A DNA stretch of 37,655 bases from Bacillota bacterium (GTDB lineage Bacteria > Bacillota > Clostridia > Oscillospirales > Ruminococcaceae): assembly GCA_029572815.1 (NCBI GenBank), contig JAKPUQ010000192.1, positions 1 to 37,655 of the forward strand, in the 5' to 3' direction. The stretch's first letter is position 1. Every line of letters starts with the position of its first letter. A program made the translations under genes and the position numbers. Below, piece by piece: positions 8,312-16,272 of the stretch. The notes under the pieces were generated by a model. It had not been told where the DNA came from. It saw only the letters and a program-made list of their open reading frames with translations, and did no database searches.

Positions 8312-8851
8312 ATGGATAATAACTACAACAATGACCCCAACAACTTAGGCGGACAGAATAATGACCCGTATGGTCAGAACAGCGGCTACAGCAACGCTCA
8401 GCAGAATGATCCCTACGGTCAGAGCAGCGGCTACAGCAATGCTCAGCAGAATGATCCCTACGGTCAGAGCAGCGGCTACAGCAATGCCCAGCAGAATGGC
8501 TACGGCAGCGCTCCCCAGAATAACCAGTACGGACAGAACGGCTACAATGATCCCTATGGTCAGAATCCCTACAACAGCGCTCCCGATTTCTACAGCAATG
8601 TAAATCAGGGCTTCGGCGAGGACAACAGCGGAAAGGCTACAGGCTCAATGGTATGCGGTATCATCAGCCTTATACTGTGGTGTATCCCCATCGCAGGTCT
8701 TGCCCTTTCTATCGTGGCTATCACTCTCGGAAACAAGTCCAAGGATTCTATCAACGGAGGCAGAGCAAAGGCAGGCTGCATAATGGGTTATATCGGTCTT
8801 GGTTTATCTATGATAAACTGGATCGCAGGAATTTTCCTGAGATTATCATGA
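8312..8851 (+). CDS. Q/N/G-rich DUF4190 membrane protein (intact paralogue)
   Basis: 179 residues. Residues 1-105 are a hydrophilic low-complexity tail containing three nearly identical 15-residue repeats of the type NDPYGQSSGYSNAQQ (residues 17-61), then shorter NGYND/NPYNS variants. Residues about 110-179 are a DUF4190-like domain with hydrophobic helices MVCGIISLILWCIPIAG and a second near the C-terminus, separated by GNKSKDSINGG. AAAGGAG (8296-8302) lies 9 nt before the ATG. It is a tandem paralogue of 7655-8274 with the same order of tail and domain. The role is unknown; the tail could mediate phase separation or surface contacts, but nothing here proves it. Confidence 0.75.
   Translation: MDNNYNNDPNNLGGQNNDPYGQNSGYSNAQQNDPYGQSSGYSNAQQNDPYGQSSGYSNAQQNGYGSAPQNNQYGQNGYNDPYGQNPYNSAPDFYSNVNQGFGEDNSGKATGSMVCGIISLILWCIPIAGLALSIVAITLGNKSKDSINGGRAKAGCIMGYIGLGLSMINWIAGIFLRLS
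8360..8494 (+). repeat. Three tandem 45-bp repeats inside the DUF4190 gene
   Basis: Three consecutive 45-bp units each encode NDPYGQ(N/S)SGYSNAQQ. The units are nearly identical at the DNA level, suggesting recent slipped-strand expansion and possible length variation between strains. Confidence 0.85.
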
Positions 8852-8855
8852 CAAT

Positions 8856-8888
8856 AAGCCGACACATAAGTGTCGGCTTTTATTTTTT
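8856..8888 (+). terminator. Intrinsic terminator after the DUF4190 gene
   Basis: A perfect 10-bp stem AAGCCGACAC / GTGTCGGCTT with an ATAA loop, followed by TTTATTTTTT. Confidence 0.9.
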
Positions 8889-8904
8889 ACGGAGCATAAA
8901 CTTG

Positions 8905-8933
8905 TTGATTTTCTGGGATTTTTATGGTATAAT
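8905..8933 (+). promoter_or_regulatory. Promoter of the macrodomain-NADAR gene
   Basis: TTGATT (8905-8910), a 17-bp spacer and TATAAT (8928-8933), with an extended -10 (TGG before TATAAT). The leader is about 115 nt. Confidence 0.65.
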
Positions 8934-9057
8934 TGATGTATATGCACAAATACGTTCAACATAAAGCATAAAATACCTCCTGACCGTATGATACTACCGT
9001 GCTACTCTACCGAAAGCGGCTCAGGTCCATATAGCTTTCCGAAAAGGAGGAATCCCA

Positions 9058-10116
9058 ATGGACAACATCTCTGTGGTCAGATCAGACATAACTCTGCTGC
9101 ATACAGATGCTATAGTAAACGCTGCAAACAACCATCTCTCGGCAGGAGGAGGAGTCTGCGGCGCCATATTCTCCGCAGCAGGCTATTCTGAGCTTAAAGC
9201 TGCCTGCGATGAGATAGGCTTCTGCAACACAGGCTCTGCCGTAGTGACACCTGCATTCTCGCTGAACGCAAAGTACATCGTCCACGCCGTAGGTCCTATC
9301 TGGCGCGGCGGCGACCAGGACGAGGAAAAACTGCTCTACAGCACCTATTACAGCTCTCTTACCGCAGCTTCGGAAAAGGGCTGCCGCTCCATTGCCTTTC
9401 CTCTTGTGTCCGCAGGCATTTACGGCTATCCCAGCGAGGACGCCTGGAGGATAGCTATCACAGCCTGCCGCGACTTCACAGAAAAAAATGACATGGATAT
9501 TTCCTTTGCAGTGCTCTCAGAGGAGCAGTTTGACATGGGCAACGCTATCCTCAATGAGCTTCTCCCCCATAAAGGCAGCGGCACTCAGGCTGCCTCTGAA
9601 ATGGACAGGCTCCGCATGGGAAATACTGAGACAGATGCTGTTTTCTTTTACAAAGTCGGGGACGAATACGGCGCCTTCAGCAACTGGTCTCCCTCTGAGT
9701 TCACTGTTGACGGCGTAAAATTCAATACCTCGGAGCAGTACATCATGTACCGCAAGTGCCTGACCTTCGGGGACACCGAGACCGCGGAAAAGCTGCTTGC
9801 CGCCGACTCTCCCAAAGACCAGAAGGCTCTCGGCAGAGAGGCAGCAGGCTATATCGACAGTGTCTGGGCAGGCGTGAGACAGACCGTCGCCATAAGAGGT
9901 CTTTACGCCAAGTTCTCCCAGGATCCCGAGCTGAAAAGGCTCCTCCTCGGCACAGGTGACGCAGTGCTTGTGGAGTGCACCTCCAATGACCATATATGGG
10001 CGTGCGGTCTTGACAAGGACGACGATGACAGGCTCTTCGCCGACAGGTGGAAGGGTCAGAACCTCCTGGGCTTCTCCCTTATGGAGGTCCGCAATATGCT
10101 GAGAGCAGAGGGCTGA
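9058..10116 (+). CDS. Macrodomain-NADAR fusion protein
   Basis: 352 residues with two ADP-ribose-related domains. Residues 1-170 are a macrodomain (ADP-ribose binding or hydrolysis): DAIVNAANNHL, the glycine loop GGGVCGAIF and the phosphate loop PLVSAGIYGYP. Residues 190-350 are a NADAR (YbiA-like) domain: FSNWSPSEF, SEQYIMYRK, DHIWACGL and the C-terminal NLLGFSLMEVR. NADAR enzymes are known N-glycosidases that act on ADP-ribosylated guanine or riboflavin intermediates, and macrodomains remove ADP-ribose from proteins or DNA. The fusion therefore looks like a broad ADP-ribose eraser. No DarT-like transferase is next to it. The ATG at 9058 has AAGGAGG 7 nt upstream. It is monocistronic, with its own promoter and terminator. 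Confidence 0.85.
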   Translation: MDNISVVRSDITLLHTDAIVNAANNHLSAGGGVCGAIFSAAGYSELKAACDEIGFCNTGSAVVTPAFSLNAKYIVHAVGPIWRGGDQDEEKLLYSTYYSSLTAASEKGCRSIAFPLVSAGIYGYPSEDAWRIAITACRDFTEKNDMDISFAVLSEEQFDMGNAILNELLPHKGSGTQAASEMDRLRMGNTETDAVFFYKVGDEYGAFSNWSPSEFTVDGVKFNTSEQYIMYRKCLTFGDTETAEKLLAADSPKDQKALGREAAGYIDSVWAGVRQTVAIRGLYAKFSQDPELKRLLLGTGDAVLVECTSNDHIWACGLDKDDDDRLFADRWKGQNLLGFSLMEVRNMLRAEG

Positions 10117-10139
10117 AGCCCGTAAAACAACAGCAAAAC

Positions 10140-10178
10140 AGCCGCAGAGAGCAGAAGCTCCTTGCGGCTTTCTTTATG
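10140..10178. terminator. Bidirectional terminator between convergent genes
   Basis: Thirteen-base arms (10140-10152 and 10157-10169) pair at 12 positions around an AGAA loop. A T-rich tract follows on the plus strand, and the opposite side is A-rich. Confidence 0.7.
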
Positions 10179-10184
10179 CGCAGA

Positions 10185-10685
10185 CTATTTCGGTATCCTC
10201 ACATAGTATTTGTCCTCGTCCTCATGGTGGATATAGCCGCCATTGCTGAGCATTACCCTCAGCGACGCGGGATTGTCCCTGTTCACACGCAGGTATATCT
10301 CCTCCTCGGCGACTGCGCCCCTTATCTCATCAAGAAGCAGCTTCAGCCCCTGCGTGCCGCAGCCTCTGCCGCGGTATTCCGGAGCGATGTAGTAGCCGAT
10401 ATGTCCCGAGCCCCCGGCAAGAGCTTCCGTGAGATAGTGTCGGAAGTGGAATGTGCCCACGATAGTATCATCGTCCAGGAGATAGTACACGGTCTGAGGC
10501 ACATAGCCCTCGGGAAGGCACTCTCCCCGCGACTGGGCGATAATGGTGTCAAGAGCGGTGCCGAAGTCCTGACGGCTTATGCCGTGATAGTCGTTGATGA
10601 AGCCGTTCTCGTCCACGGGGATACTGCGCTGGAACAGCCATTCCTTTTCGATGTCATCGTAATTTGCAGCTTTAAGATACAGCAT
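10185..10685 (-). CDS. GNAT-family N-acetyltransferase
   Basis: 166 residues counted from the ATG at 10685, which has AAAGGAG just upstream, overlapping the stop of the preceding gene. The open frame extends back to 10835 but that part overlaps the upstream gene in a different frame. The fold is recognisable from TIVGTFHFRHYL, the acetyl-CoA loop IAPEYRGRGCGTQGLKLLL (the R/Q-x-x-G-x-G/A motif) and LRVNRDNPASLRVMLSNGGY. It probably transfers an acetyl group from acetyl-CoA to a small amine or an N-terminus; the substrate is unknown. It is the last gene of a three-gene run that starts with the dockerin protein. Confidence 0.8.
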   Translation of the reverse strand: MLYLKAANYDDIEKEWLFQRSIPVDENGFINDYHGISRQDFGTALDTIIAQSRGECLPEGYVPQTVYYLLDDDTIVGTFHFRHYLTEALAGGSGHIGYYIAPEYRGRGCGTQGLKLLLDEIRGAVAEEEIYLRVNRDNPASLRVMLSNGGYIHHEDEDKYYVRIPK

Positions 10686-10689
10686 ACCG

Positions 10690-11142
10690 TCACTCCTTTG
10701 TGTCAAATCCCGGAGCTTCGCGGAGGAAAAGCCCCTCTGCGGAGACCAGCTGCGAAAGAAGCTCCCTCGTCTCGCCGCCGATATTGTACACCGCCATATA
10801 CAGGTCGCCGCCGTAAAAGGTGATAAGCCCGTCACACTCGGGCAGGTATATATTCACAAAACCCCTGCCCTCACGGAATATCTTCTCCAGAAGCGATACC
10901 AGCTCCTCCTCCGCCGGCTGCTCCGCGGTGTCCTCCTCCGTGACTGCTGTCATGTCATAGTAGCAGTAAAGCCTGAGAATGATATTTGTGAGCCTGCGGT
11001 CAAGGTCGGACCTGTGGCTGCGGAAATAGGTCTCAACGCTGAAATACCGTCCTCCTGCGTCCTGAGGAACGGTCTTCGGCAGTACGTCTATGAGGAGGGG
11101 CTTTCCCTCAAGAAGCTCCTCTATTCTTGTGCTTACGTCCAT
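10690..11142 (-). CDS. Hypothetical acidic cytoplasmic protein
   Basis: 150 residues, with no signal peptide and no membrane segment. I do not recognise the family. The middle is acidic (EEDTAEQPAEEELVSLLEK) and the C-terminal half looks beta-rich (FVNIYLPECDGLITFYGGDL, MAVYNIGG). It starts one base after the stop of the dockerin gene, and its own stop overlaps the ribosome-binding site of the GNAT gene, so translation is probably coupled. Confidence that the gene is real is good; its function is open. Confidence 0.7.
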   Translation of the reverse strand: MDVSTRIEELLEGKPLLIDVLPKTVPQDAGGRYFSVETYFRSHRSDLDRRLTNIILRLYCYYDMTAVTEEDTAEQPAEEELVSLLEKIFREGRGFVNIYLPECDGLITFYGGDLYMAVYNIGGETRELLSQLVSAEGLFLREAPGFDTKE

Positions 11143-11143
11143 T

Positions 11144-12259
11144 TTATCCTCCTATCAGCGCCTGTCTCATGGCACAGAGGTCGAAAACGTCCAGCATTCC
11201 GTCCTTGCAGAGGTCTGCGGCGCTGCTGCTTTTCAGCTCGGTATCGTGAACGGCAAGGAGCCATTTCTGGAAGGTCACAACGTCCGCAGTATTGAAGCTG
11301 CCGTCGCCGTTTACGTCTCCCATAGTCTCACAGGGAAAGAATGCAGCTCCAAGGTCGCTTTTATCGGAGCTGAGCTCCGAAAGCCGTGTAACGCTCTCAC
11401 CGTCAAAGTAATACAGGTCATAGCCGCCGTTCATGGTGCTGCTGAACACCATGCCATCCCCCACGGGACAGGGGTCTGAGCAGTCATAGTCCGCAGAGTC
11501 AAATGCCATAGGCTGTATGCTGCTGCCGTCATAACGCATTATCTGATCGCTGTGATCCTCTGCTGAGAACCACTTTGTGAAATACAGCTCATCGCCGCAG
11601 ACTACTGGATAGTAGGCGGTCACGCCTTCCTCGGCGAATATGGTCTCCGTGATGCGGGAACTGAGGTCAAGGCGGTATATCGCGCCGATACCGCCGCTGT
11701 ATCCTGCGTAGTAAATACTGCTCCCGTCAGCGGAAAAGCAGGGCATTGCCTCCTCAACGGAGTCCTCCGTCAGCATGGTGACCTCCCTCGTCTGAACGTC
11801 CATAAGGGCAAGGTCATAGATAAATCCGTCGGCAGCTCTGTCCCAGTGACCGCGCTTGAAAACTATGCTTCTGCCGTCGGGAGAGAATTTCGGGTCCTCA
11901 TTGCGGAAGCCGCTGTTCTCAGTGAGGTTTGTGATACCGCCGTTGTCTCTGAGGTATATGTCCCGCTCGTCCGCCCTCTCGTCTATAGCCATGAACACTA
12001 CCTGCTGCGGAGAGGTACCGAAGCTGCCGTTCATAGCATGAACGAAGTCTCCGTTTATGGTCTCTGTAACGCCGTCGGGACTGCGCAGATAAAGACTGCT
12101 GTCAAGGGCGGAGTAGTCGCTGTAGCTATGCCACAGAAGCCAGCCCTGTGGAAGCTGTGCCGCGCCGTCCTCTGCCGAGGCTGTGTTCACAGGCAGCTGC
12201 ACCAGACAGGCGGCTGATGCAGATATTATGATGTGTTTCAGTGTTTCTTTCAGTTTCAT
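11144..12259 (-). CDS. Secreted TolB-like beta-propeller protein with C-terminal dockerin
   Basis: 371 residues. A signal peptide (MKLKETLKHIIISASAACL, cleaved near NTASAED) is followed by repeated propeller blades of the PD40/TolB type, for example FSPDGRSIVFKRG and FSADGSSIYYAGY. The last 60 or so residues are a dockerin: two calcium-binding repeats, DVNGDGSFNTADVVTFQKWL and DLCKDGMLDVFDLCAMRQAL. The second repeat is degenerate at the start (DLCKDGML), so calcium binding there may be weaker. Dockerins attach secreted proteins to cohesins of a cellulosome. No catalytic domain is visible, so the propeller may bind polysaccharide or protein. GGAGG lies just before the ATG at 12259. Confidence 0.85.
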   Translation of the reverse strand: MKLKETLKHIIISASAACLVQLPVNTASAEDGAAQLPQGWLLWHSYSDYSALDSSLYLRSPDGVTETINGDFVHAMNGSFGTSPQQVVFMAIDERADERDIYLRDNGGITNLTENSGFRNEDPKFSPDGRSIVFKRGHWDRAADGFIYDLALMDVQTREVTMLTEDSVEEAMPCFSADGSSIYYAGYSGGIGAIYRLDLSSRITETIFAEEGVTAYYPVVCGDELYFTKWFSAEDHSDQIMRYDGSSIQPMAFDSADYDCSDPCPVGDGMVFSSTMNGGYDLYYFDGESVTRLSELSSDKSDLGAAFFPCETMGDVNGDGSFNTADVVTFQKWLLAVHDTELKSSSAADLCKDGMLDVFDLCAMRQALIGG

Positions 12260-12274
12260 TTGATTACCTCCATT

Positions 12275-12433
12275 TCATGTATTATCATCAGTATTGTTTC
12301 TTTTTATCGGCAGTGGCAGCCTGTAGGCATTGACCTCAGAGTCAACATATTTATTATCGGGATACAGCTTCCTGAGCTCAGGGAAAAAGGCACTCTGCCA
12401 CTGTTCTGACAGCTCTGCTATATCCGCATTCAT
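12275..12433 (-). CDS. Possible short leader ORF before the dockerin gene
   Basis: A 52-codon ORF (MNADIAELSEQWQSAFFPEL...) lies between the promoter at 12474-12502 and the dockerin gene. It has no clear ribosome-binding site and no family I recognise. The frame stays open further upstream, but that part overlaps the promoter. It may be non-coding leader sequence. Confidence 0.2.
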   Translation of the reverse strand: MNADIAELSEQWQSAFFPELRKLYPDNKYVDSEVNAYRLPLPIKRNNTDDNT

Positions 12434-12473
12434 TCTGCACAACCGTCTTTCGAGTCTATCTATCTTTTCACTT

Positions 12474-12502
12474 ATTATACAGGAAAAACTGCCCCATTTC
12501 AA
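12474..12502 (-). promoter_or_regulatory. Promoter of the dockerin-gene operon
   Basis: On the minus strand TTGAAA (12497-12502), a 17-bp spacer and TATAAT (12474-12479). It starts right after the terminator of the biosynthetic operon, separating the two units. The leader is about 200 nt. Confidence 0.7.
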
Positions 12503-12511
12503 GAGCGGCAG

Positions 12512-12542
12512 AAAAAATGCGCCCCACAGAAAGTGAGACGCA
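12512..12542 (-). terminator. Intrinsic terminator of the 19-kb biosynthetic operon
   Basis: On the minus strand TGCGTCTCAC and GTGGGGCGCA pair over 10 positions (two G-U) around TTTCT, followed by TTTTTT. It lies 18 nt after the stop of the last biosynthetic gene. Confidence 0.85.
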
Positions 12543-12559
12543 TATATACAATTCAGCTT

Positions 12560-13306
12560 TCAGACGCCGAGAAGCTGTGATATCAGCTTACCTGCGTCGC
12601 TTCTGCACTTATCGATGTAGAAATGACCGCCTTCAAACCTGAATGAACGCACGCCCTTCTCAGCAAAATCCTTCCAGCGGAGTATGGCGCTCTTATCCCC
12701 GAAAAGCCTGTCGCTGCTGCCGTACATCACTATGACCTCAGTGTCCATCTTTCTGTAAGGCTCTGCAGGTCTGTACTTCAGATGAAGTCCCAGGTCCTTC
12801 CTCATAAGGGGCAGGAAATAGGATATGAATACGCTGTCGGAGGCGAATTTCTCATCTATCATGCCGTTTTCCACAAGATAGGCTGTCATCTCCTCATCGG
12901 ATATATCCAGGTCGGGAAAGAAATGTCCGCAGGAGGGGGCAGGTGCAGATGAGGCAAAAAATCTCACAGGCGGAGCTCCGTATTTCTTCTCGGCAGCAAG
13001 AGCTGCCTCATATGCCGCAAGAGCCCCTGTACAATGCCCCAGTATCGCGTATGGCTTTGTAAAAAGCCTCTCATTCTCATCAACAAAACGGTTCGCCAGC
13101 TCCTCAATGGAATCGGGAGCTGCTATGCCCATATTCTTCTCGCGCCCGGGGTATAATACGGGGCATATATTCACCGACGGGTCTGTATGCTCCTTGAGCA
13201 TGGCGAAAAACGAGGCGCTTCCGCCCGCATAGGGAAAGCATATAAGGTTTACCACCGCATTTTCGTCATATCTCTCATGAGATATCCATGTGATAGTCCG
13301 TGCCAT
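12560..13306 (-). CDS. Type II thioesterase with a Cys nucleophile
   Basis: 248-residue stand-alone alpha/beta-hydrolase of the GrsT/RifR family. It has the oxyanion-hole segment FPYAGGSASFF, the nucleophile elbow GHCTG (Cys92 where family members usually have Ser in GHSMG) and the catalytic His in FEGGHFYID. Type II thioesterases clear mis-primed or stalled acyl groups from carrier proteins and sometimes release product. A Cys at the nucleophile could favour slower hydrolysis or acyl transfer. It is the last gene of the operon, 12 nt after the permease stop, with GGAGG before the ATG. The cluster encodes a second thioesterase with the normal Ser at 18501-19265. Confidence 0.9.
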   Translation of the reverse strand: MARTITWISHERYDENAVVNLICFPYAGGSASFFAMLKEHTDPSVNICPVLYPGREKNMGIAAPDSIEELANRFVDENERLFTKPYAILGHCTGALAAYEAALAAEKKYGAPPVRFFASSAPAPSCGHFFPDLDISDEEMTAYLVENGMIDEKFASDSVFISYFLPLMRKDLGLHLKYRPAEPYRKMDTEVIVMYGSSDRLFGDKSAILRWKDFAEKGVRSFRFEGGHFYIDKCRSDAGKLISQLLGV

Positions 13307-13318
13307 TGTCTGTCCTCC

Positions 13319-15553
13319 TTATTCTCTGTTACCCTTGAGGCTGACTACCATATCTATCCTGCTGACCTTTCTCCTGAGCAGGAAGAGGGATACAAAATAG
13401 CTTATAATGATTATGGCTGCGCATATAAGCGCAGATACGGGGCTGAATGAAGGCTCAAGCACAACGTGCATCCTTGATACCATTACTGCCGACACTCCGC
13501 GGAGCAAGGCTATACACATGGGAAGCGCCAGCAAAAATCCCAGTATCACAAGCACATGGTTAGTATTGAGGACTATGCCGTTTATCTCGCGGTCACGGTA
13601 GCCGAGGACCTTCAGCATGGATATGCTGCTCTTGTTGGACTCTACTATCATATTTACCACAAGATACACCGATACAACACTCATGAGGACTCCCATGAAC
13701 ATTACTCCGTTTATGAAGCCGCTGAGGGCTGACATGGCGCTTTCAAAGGTATCCAGCATCGACTTGCTGTCGCTCACATAGGCAAGGTCCTCACCTGAAA
13801 TGGGAAGCTCCTCGTCGGAGTAAACAACATTGTAGTAAGCCTCATCAAGACCCATGAGCTTCCTTGCCTCATCATAGGTGGTATATATCATCTGCTGAGT
13901 ATTGTCGGCAACTACTCCGAATATCTCAAGCTCATATTTTTCCAGAGTAACGGGATTGGCAACTTCTATGGAATCTCCCTTGTGCAGTCCGCGCTCCACG
14001 GATACGGCATTTGAGATGTAGAATCCGCTGCCGAAGCTTCCTTCCTTCATTTCAAGGCCGCCGAACCTGCTGTCCTCGGGGACTCCCATAACGCCTATGG
14101 AAGCACCGTTGTCGGGAGTTTCATATGAGGTGGATATGCCGTGAACGCCGCCAAGGTCGCTTTCCAGCTCCATGTGATTGAGATAGTAGGAATACTCATA
14201 TACCGCCGCCTTCTCTGCGCCCTTGTCAACAAGGTCATTGACCATGTCCTTCATTGCAAAGCCCTCAAGGCACATGAATGCACTGAGGAGCAGACAGAAG
14301 AGTATGAGCACTGTCCTTCCGGGATGTGAGAACAGCTCACGGATACGGAACTTCCTGCGGAAGCTCATGCTGCTCTTTTCCAGCATACCGTGTTTCCTGC
14401 CTGTTCTGTCATCTCTTTCTGCCAGCATTGATACTACGTTCCTGCGGAATATCTTCATAGTCTTTCTGTATGCCACAAGTCCGAAAAGCAGGGACGGTAC
14501 CACCATACAGAGCACTGCGATCAGGGGATGTATATAGTAGTTATAGTTCAGCTTCTGGAAATCTATGACGAAATACATGGCAAGGTCCCTGCCTGCTATG
14601 AGTGCAAGCGCCATACCCAGCACGCTTCCGATAATGCCAGGGATAATGGCATATATCATATAGTGCCTTCCGATCTCGCCCCTTCTGTAGCCGAGAGCGG
14701 CAAGAGTTCCTATGTATTTCTGCTCTCTTTCCAGCATACGTCCTATGACTATGGCAACAAGGATAAGTATAACTATAGCCATGACAGGTATGAGTACGAT
14801 GGCTTCGCTGAATATCTTGTCTCCTGAGGTAGCAGGAGTATTTATCCTGCTGTTGGACTGGTCTGATATGTAGGAATAGGCATGGAAATTCTCGTATATG
14901 TCCCTTCTGAAGTCCTCTGAGCGTTCCTCATCGCCGTACTCTACGGAATAGTAGCGTGTCTCCTGCCACTGACAGCTTTCTCTGAGCTTGTCATAGCCCG
15001 ATGCCGTCATGAGGATCATGCCGAAATTCTCCTTATCCACCCAGGGGTCGCTGTCATTCTTCTTGGAGTAGAGATAATCGGGACGGACGCCAATACCCTT
15101 TATAAGGAATTCATGGCCGTCAAGCACATAGGTGCTGCCTGTCTCAAGAGAGTTTGAGTCTGCAAAGTCCCTGTCGAAGAGTATCTCGTTATCACCGGTG
15201 ATATCATCGCCCTCAAGAAGAGTATAGACATTGACCTTGTCCATTCCGCGGAATATCCTCCAGCTCTTTTCTCCCTCCTCATAGTCCAGGTATGCGTCCT
15301 GCTCTATCCTGGCATCGTATTTTTCCTCAAGAGCGGATATATCCTCATCAGTCATCTCAAGGGCGGTCAGGAACTGTGCGTCCTCAACGTGCTGCTCTGT
15401 CATGATCTTATGTATATCGTCCTTTATCATCGCAGCGTCGGAAAAGCCCACCGCCGAAAGGAATACCGCAAACATGGTGAGAAGTCCGATAGCTGCATAG
15501 AATGAGATATTGCTCCTGAGATCTTTTTTGAATGTATGATTTATAGCCTTCAC
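13319..15553 (-). CDS. FtsX/MacB-type ABC transporter permease
   Basis: 744 residues. An N-terminal membrane segment (IGLLTMFAVFLSAVGF) is followed by a large extracytoplasmic domain (about residues 40-240), then two FtsX-type permease units of several helices each. The first starts near IPVMAIVILILVAIVIG; the second starts near FMGVLMSVVSVYLVVNMIV, and they are separated by a second external domain. The motif GYRRGEIGRHY, and its counterpart GYRDREINGI, is the usual cytoplasmic coupling region. With the ATPase encoded just upstream it forms an exporter or membrane-remodelling ABC pump. Its place inside the biosynthetic operon suggests export of, or self-protection from, the product. Confidence 0.9.
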   Translation of the reverse strand: MKAINHTFKKDLRSNISFYAAIGLLTMFAVFLSAVGFSDAAMIKDDIHKIMTEQHVEDAQFLTALEMTDEDISALEEKYDARIEQDAYLDYEEGEKSWRIFRGMDKVNVYTLLEGDDITGDNEILFDRDFADSNSLETGSTYVLDGHEFLIKGIGVRPDYLYSKKNDSDPWVDKENFGMILMTASGYDKLRESCQWQETRYYSVEYGDEERSEDFRRDIYENFHAYSYISDQSNSRINTPATSGDKIFSEAIVLIPVMAIVILILVAIVIGRMLEREQKYIGTLAALGYRRGEIGRHYMIYAIIPGIIGSVLGMALALIAGRDLAMYFVIDFQKLNYNYYIHPLIAVLCMVVPSLLFGLVAYRKTMKIFRRNVVSMLAERDDRTGRKHGMLEKSSMSFRRKFRIRELFSHPGRTVLILFCLLLSAFMCLEGFAMKDMVNDLVDKGAEKAAVYEYSYYLNHMELESDLGGVHGISTSYETPDNGASIGVMGVPEDSRFGGLEMKEGSFGSGFYISNAVSVERGLHKGDSIEVANPVTLEKYELEIFGVVADNTQQMIYTTYDEARKLMGLDEAYYNVVYSDEELPISGEDLAYVSDSKSMLDTFESAMSALSGFINGVMFMGVLMSVVSVYLVVNMIVESNKSSISMLKVLGYRDREINGIVLNTNHVLVILGFLLALPMCIALLRGVSAVMVSRMHVVLEPSFSPVSALICAAIIIISYFVSLFLLRRKVSRIDMVVSLKGNRE

Positions 15554-15571
15554 TTTATCACTCCTATCCTA

Positions 15572-16272
15572 TCAGAGCTCGAGCTCGGCTACACTGACCT
15601 TGTGAGTGTTGGTCTCCTGGGATATGACCTTTCCGTCCTTTACACGGATCACCTTGTCAGCAATGCCCTTTATGGCTTCATTGTGAGTGATAATGAGAAT
15701 GGTGGTATGATAGGTCTGATTTACCTTCTCAATGAAGTCCAGTACCTCTGCCGCAGATTTTGAGTCAAGAGCACCTGTAAGCTCATCACAAAGGAGGAGG
15801 GCAGGGTTCTTGGCGATGGCTCTTGCTATAGCCACGCGCTGCTGCTGACCGCCTGAAAGCTGGTTGGGATATCTGTTGGCAAAGGGGGTGATATCCAGCT
15901 TTTCCATGAGCTCCTTGACGTCTATGGGAGTATTCACCGCAATATCCACGGTAGTCTCGATATTCTCCCTTGCTGTCAGGCTGGGTATCAGGTTGTAGAA
16001 CTGAAATACGAAGCCTATCTTCTCGCGGCGGTACTCCACCAGCTTTTTCTTTGAATAGCCGCTTATCTCGACGCCGTCAACAGTTATGCTGCCGCTGTCA
16101 AGGGTATCTATCCCGCCTATCATATTCATAAGGGTGCTCTTGCCTGAGCCCGAGGCGCCGAGAATAACGCCTACCTCTCCCTTGTCAAGGGAAAGGAAGC
16201 CTTGTCCAGTGCTTTTACTACGGCGTCATCGCTTCCGTATTGCTTTACCGCATCTTTTACTTCAATAAACAT
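15572..16272 (-). CDS. MacB-type ABC transporter ATP-binding protein, frameshifted
   Basis: The uninterrupted part (15572-16129) has the Q-loop region GFVFQFYNLIP, signature LSGGQQQRVAIARA, Walker B LLLCDELTGALD and the switch His in IITHNEA, but lacks Walker A. Walker A (GASGSGKST, about 16134-16160) lies directly upstream in the same frame, and a start (MFIEVKDAVKQYGSDDAVVK) lies at 16272 in another frame. The frames meet at 16189-16194. Adding one T to the TTT run (minus strand) restores a continuous protein of about 233 residues, with ALDKASFSLDKGEVGVILG across the join. The ATG at 16272 overlaps the stop of the upstream KS-like gene by 11 nt. Without the repair the protein would have no ATP-binding loop. 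Confidence 0.8.

Noticed and set aside
8360..8494. Tandem repeats as a CRISPR array
   Set aside because: The units are directly adjacent, with no spacers, and lie in a coding frame.
10047..10823. Plus-strand ORF over the GNAT gene
   Set aside because: It crosses a bidirectional terminator and is antisense to a clear acetyltransferase.
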